A stretch of DNA of 64,000 nucleotides from Balaenoptera acutorostrata (lineage: Eukaryota; Chordata; Mammalia; Artiodactyla; Balaenopteridae), in the NCBI RefSeq assembly GCF_949987535.1, contig NC_080081.1, positions 52,648,153-52,712,152 on the forward strand, written 5' to 3'. This document shows positions 60,758-64,000 of this stretch, in pieces. The notes under the pieces were generated by a model. It was not told the DNA's origin. It saw nothing but the letters and a program-made list of their open reading frames with translations, and made no database searches. Numbering within the stretch: position 1 is the stretch's first letter; every line of letters begins with the position of its first letter. The translations under genes were made by a program, and so were the position numbers.

Positions 60758-60788
<31 letters not shown>

Positions 60789-60789
60789 A

Positions 60790-60823
<34 letters not shown>
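60715..60823. repeat. Compound (TATC)n / (TA)n microsatellite
   Basis: TATATC units pass into clean TATC/ATCT repeats (about 60755-60790) and then a TA run to 60823. The 126- and 69-codon plus-strand frames over it, rich in Tyr, Ile and Ser, are microsatellite translations. Confidence 0.97.
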
Positions 60824-60826
<3 letters not shown>

Positions 60827-61337
60827 CCTTGGTAAAGAATATTGGGAGATGGATGATGGCAAAGGTTATAATTTTATCAGTATATTCTATATGTGCAGGG
60901 CATTAAATAGTTACAATATAACACCCTCACCCAAAGTTTTGGTCTGGGTAGAACTACAACTACAAAATAGCCACAGGTAAAGCAGCTGGGATTTCAGAAG
61001 CAAGGTTTTTAAACATTGCTCCTGGAGATTGGGAATGTCCACAGTTAGCACTGAAGTGGCAAAAGCATGATATCCAAAGATGTGAACCAGGAACAAATCA
61101 AACTTGGTCAGAGAAAGAACAATGGTCAAAGCAAGCAGGGAAGAAAAGAGTGAGAGAGTCAGAGATAAGATAGAAAAAGGTTATGTAAGGTGGCTAATGT
61201 ATACATTGAAAAACATTATTTAAAGTATAATTGGAATTAATTAACATATAGAAATATATACATTTACATATGTAATAGAAATATATGATTATATCAACCA
61301 TAAGTTGTATGACTTTGGACAAAGTGCCTACTCTTTT
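60824..61337. other. Unassigned sequence
   Basis: No recognised feature. Confidence 0.4.
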
Positions 61338-61659
61338 AAGTCTGAAGATTTTTTTTTTAATTATTTATTTATTTATGGCTGTGTTGGGTCTTCGTTTCTG
61401 TGTGAGGGCTTTCTCTAGCTGCGGCAAGCGTGGGCCACTCTTCATCGCGGTGCGCGGGCCTCTCACTATCGCGGCCTCTCTTGTTGCGGAGCACAGGCTC
61501 CAGACACGCAGGCTCAGTAATTATGGCTCACGGGCCTAGTTGCTCCGCGGCATGTGGGATCTTCCCAGACCAGGACTCGAACCCGTGTCCCCTGCATTGG
61601 CAGGCAGACTCTCAACTACTGCGCCACCAGGGAAGCCCCCCAAGTCTGAAGATTTTTTT
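61338..61659 (-). mobile_element. CHR-2-type SINE, CpG-rich
   Basis: The 18-bp TSD AAGTCTGAAGATTTTTTT is perfect at 61338-61355 and 61642-61659. The minus-strand body (61356-61641) starts GGGCTTCCCTGGTGGCGCAG. It keeps more CpG sites than any other SINE here, so it is probably the youngest. Open frames in this interval are SINE sequence. Confidence 0.97.
61573..61583 (-). promoter_or_regulatory. Pol III B box of the SINE
   Basis: On the minus strand GGTTCGAGTCC matches the B-box consensus exactly. Confidence 0.8.
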
Positions 61660-63250
61660 AACTGCCATTATCATTGTCATATGTTGAAAAAGTGTAAGTG
61701 TACTAACCTTAATTTGGTGACTATTAATTAACATACTTAAGTTTATTTGAATTTAATGAACAATCAACACTTAATTTTATTTTTCAGAACTGAGATGATG
61801 TGATGAAGTCTTAAAGTACTTACATAATGAAAAGAGAGACAAATCTTTGCATATACTAGAACTCTAACAGGTTTGCATATTTTTCATGAACTTGCACCTG
61901 ATGCAAATTCTGGATGAATGGCAGGGAACATCATAAAACATTTAACCCATGTCTAATCATCTTTTAATACCCAAGCAAGTATAATTTTCAAAAGCATCAG
62001 GAAATAGTTCAATTTAATGACTTGAATCGTTTCTAATTTGGTAACCACCCTCACTAACCAAATAGTTTATTTATTTAAGCATATGTTCTTTATTTTGCCT
62101 ATCTTATCTTCTATTTCATGAAAGAGTTGTCATCTCCATCCGTTGGAATTTCTATTCTGCATATGAAATATAATATGTATCTATTCAGACTTATATTTTT
62201 GACACCGTTAATGAAAATTCTAAGCAGTTAAACAACTTTTTACTAATAGGCAGAACTGAATAGAAAGTTAAATATTTGACCATCCTTTACCTAAAACCCC
62301 AATGAACTGCTTGCATTTTAAACCAATGGTGGCAAAAGGAAAAAATAATATGAAAGAGAAAACTTCACACAAATGTATTTTATTTCAGTGATGTGTTGGG
62401 ACTCCTGGCTGAAAATACTTAATTGATCAGCTAAGTGGATTGTGGTCATGTCTTTGAGTTAAAGATTCAGGGAGGGAAAATTAGGTTTCTTCTGTAAGAT
62501 ATGTATAACTCTGTCACCACAAGTAACCTTATCTTGCAATGTCAGAGAGATTTCTTTCTTTCTCCCTTTTTCCCCTTCCTTGGGGATTCTAACTTGTCTA
62601 GACTGTGGTAAATACTATTAGTAAAGTTATAAATTTTAAGAGTGGAAAGTAACCTTCCATGTCTGATCTAGCTCATGCCCTGTTATGTGCTCAGTGAATG
62701 ACTGAATATGCTTATCCATTATCAAGACTTGTTAGTAACTTAGGATGAAAATTGCTGGTAAAATAAGAAGTAGGATTTTGATAATGTTGCATCCTGAGTT
62801 TCTATACTTGGCAGCAACTGAATAAAATATGCAATTATAAATTTTGGTAAAACAAATCACTTCAGAAAGTCAAATATCTGTGTGACAAATAGCAATCCAG
62901 AAATGCTGATAACATGTATTGTCAGTCAACAAATTATACACTTTTTGAAAATATAGGAAGTTGTATGCTCCAAGCTCATGCAATTCTCACAAGCTCAGGA
63001 AGATATAGGCCCTATAACTACAAAGCACTTCAGAATTTCAGAATGGATGAGGAAATGCCAGTCATCTGTGGATAAAACTGATATAATTTAGCATAATATG
63101 TGATTGATTGACCATGGATATCATGGTCTTTTCTAGAAGGTTGGATGGCATTGCACATACTGCTGAAGAGGCCAGCAGCTACTTGAAATCAAATTGCGAT
63201 ATGCTGCCATTAGATTTGATAGGCCTTGTGATGATGCAAAACAACAAACA
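61660..63250. other. Unassigned sequence
   Basis: About 1.6 kb without a recognised gene or repeat. Confidence 0.45.
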
Positions 63251-63471
63251 AAAATTACAGGCTATTTGGGACTTCCCTGGCGGCTCAGTGGATAAGACTC
63301 TGTGCTCCCAGTGCAGGGGGCCTGGGTTTGATCCCTGGTCAGGGAACTAGATCCTACATGTATGCTGCAACTAAGAGTTTGCATGCCACAACTATGGAGC
63401 CCGCATGCCACAACTAAGACCCGGCACAACCAAATAAAAAATAAACAAATAAATAAAAACTACAGGCTATT
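63251..63471 (+). mobile_element. CHR-type SINE, older and short
   Basis: TSD AAAATTACAGGCTATT (63251-63266) and AAAACTACAGGCTATT (63456-63471), 16 bp with one mismatch. The body starts GGGACTTCCCTGGCGGCTCA. The B-box region is GGTTTGATCCC, one mismatch. CpG sites are few, which suggests an older copy. The plus-strand frame 63108-63350 runs into it and is not a gene. Confidence 0.95.
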
Positions 63472-64000
63472 CAACTGCACTATTACATCAATTATCAACT
63501 GATCTTTTTTGGTAACTCATTAGTAAGGGTTTTAGAACGTAAGAATTTAGTAAATGTTAACCAGAAGAAAGAGCGTGCACAATATTAAATGCTCAGTATC
63601 AACAATCTAGTCTAAAATTCTCTATTTGTGGAGAGGAAAAATTCATAGAATAAAATTAGTTTCATTTTGATCATCTAACTCTTCTCCCCAAATACACTTA
63701 CAAAGAAATCAGTTTGTCTTTAAGAATGCTTGTTTAGTTACTTACTAGGACATTTGTTATTTACTGAGATAGTGCTTCAGTCAAATGTTTGCATTTTGGT
63801 TGAGACAATAATCTCTTTTTGGCTGGGGTATTTCATTTGAGTTTGGCTTAGGTGATCCAATTTTCAGATGTTTAGTTACTTTGAAAAGTAGTATAATAAC
63901 ACTTCAGTATCTCAGAAGCTGAATCGAGAATGTGGACTCTGCATTAATGATGACCATTCCTAGTTACCTCAAGTAGCCTGTTTGTCTCCAACTGTTATGT
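63472..64000. other. Unassigned sequence to the window end
   Basis: No recognised feature. Confidence 0.45.

Noticed and set aside
60600..60980. 126-codon plus-strand frame rich in Tyr, Ile and Ser
   Set aside because: It is a translation of the TATC/TA microsatellite with unrelated flanks.

Overview
The window is non-coding mammalian nuclear DNA, most likely from a cetacean (whale or dolphin). The main evidence is six tRNA-derived SINEs of the CHR type (heads reading like GGCTTCCCTGGTGGCGCAGTGGTT), several cetartiodactyl L1 3' ends, and older mammal-wide repeats (MIR, L2, MLT1). I see no ruminant BovB/Bov-A or pig PRE-1 elements. Hippopotamus cannot be excluded. I found no supportable host protein-coding exon, no RNA gene outside the SINEs, no CRISPR array and no bacterial-type system. 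The DNA is AT-rich and fits a gene desert or a very large intron. Every long open frame lies inside L1, a SINE or simple sequence.

Layout. 1-5.0 kb: old MIR-like pieces, an AT microsatellite, a 200-base N gap with an L1 3' end against it, and an LTR-like block. 5.0-6.9 kb: a 5'-truncated L1 on the minus strand with a target-site duplication (TSD). 7-15.4 kb: mostly unassigned sequence with L2, MIR, a MER-like repeat, and an MLT1 LTR nested in an ancient L1. 15.8-19.5 kb: a decayed ancient L1 carrying two nested CHR SINEs. 20.7-26.3 kb: an L1 tail, two L2 copies, MIRs, a pair of about 155-bp direct repeats, and an L1 inserted into a MIR. 26.7-30.5 kb: an ERVL-like LTR, a minus-strand truncated L1 and HAL1/L1-like debris.

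31.5-37.7 kb: the main structure is a near full-length plus-strand L1 with 5' UTR, broken ORF1, broken ORF2 and 3' UTR. A CHR SINE sits inside its ORF2. 37.7-64 kb: three more CHR SINEs, L1 fragments (one with a mosaic 3' UTR), a MIR/L2 cluster at 45-52 kb, a second pair of direct repeats at 54.3 and 56.3 kb, and several microsatellites.

Nothing here looks like a new multi-gene system. The items most worth following up are the two direct-repeat pairs each about 2 kb apart, the mosaic L1 3' UTR, two retroposons with double poly(A)-type tails that may carry transduced sequence, and the set of SINE insertions with clean TSDs that could serve as phylogenetic markers. Repeat family names come from reading the sequence against remembered consensus features. 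Boundaries are approximate unless a TSD is given.
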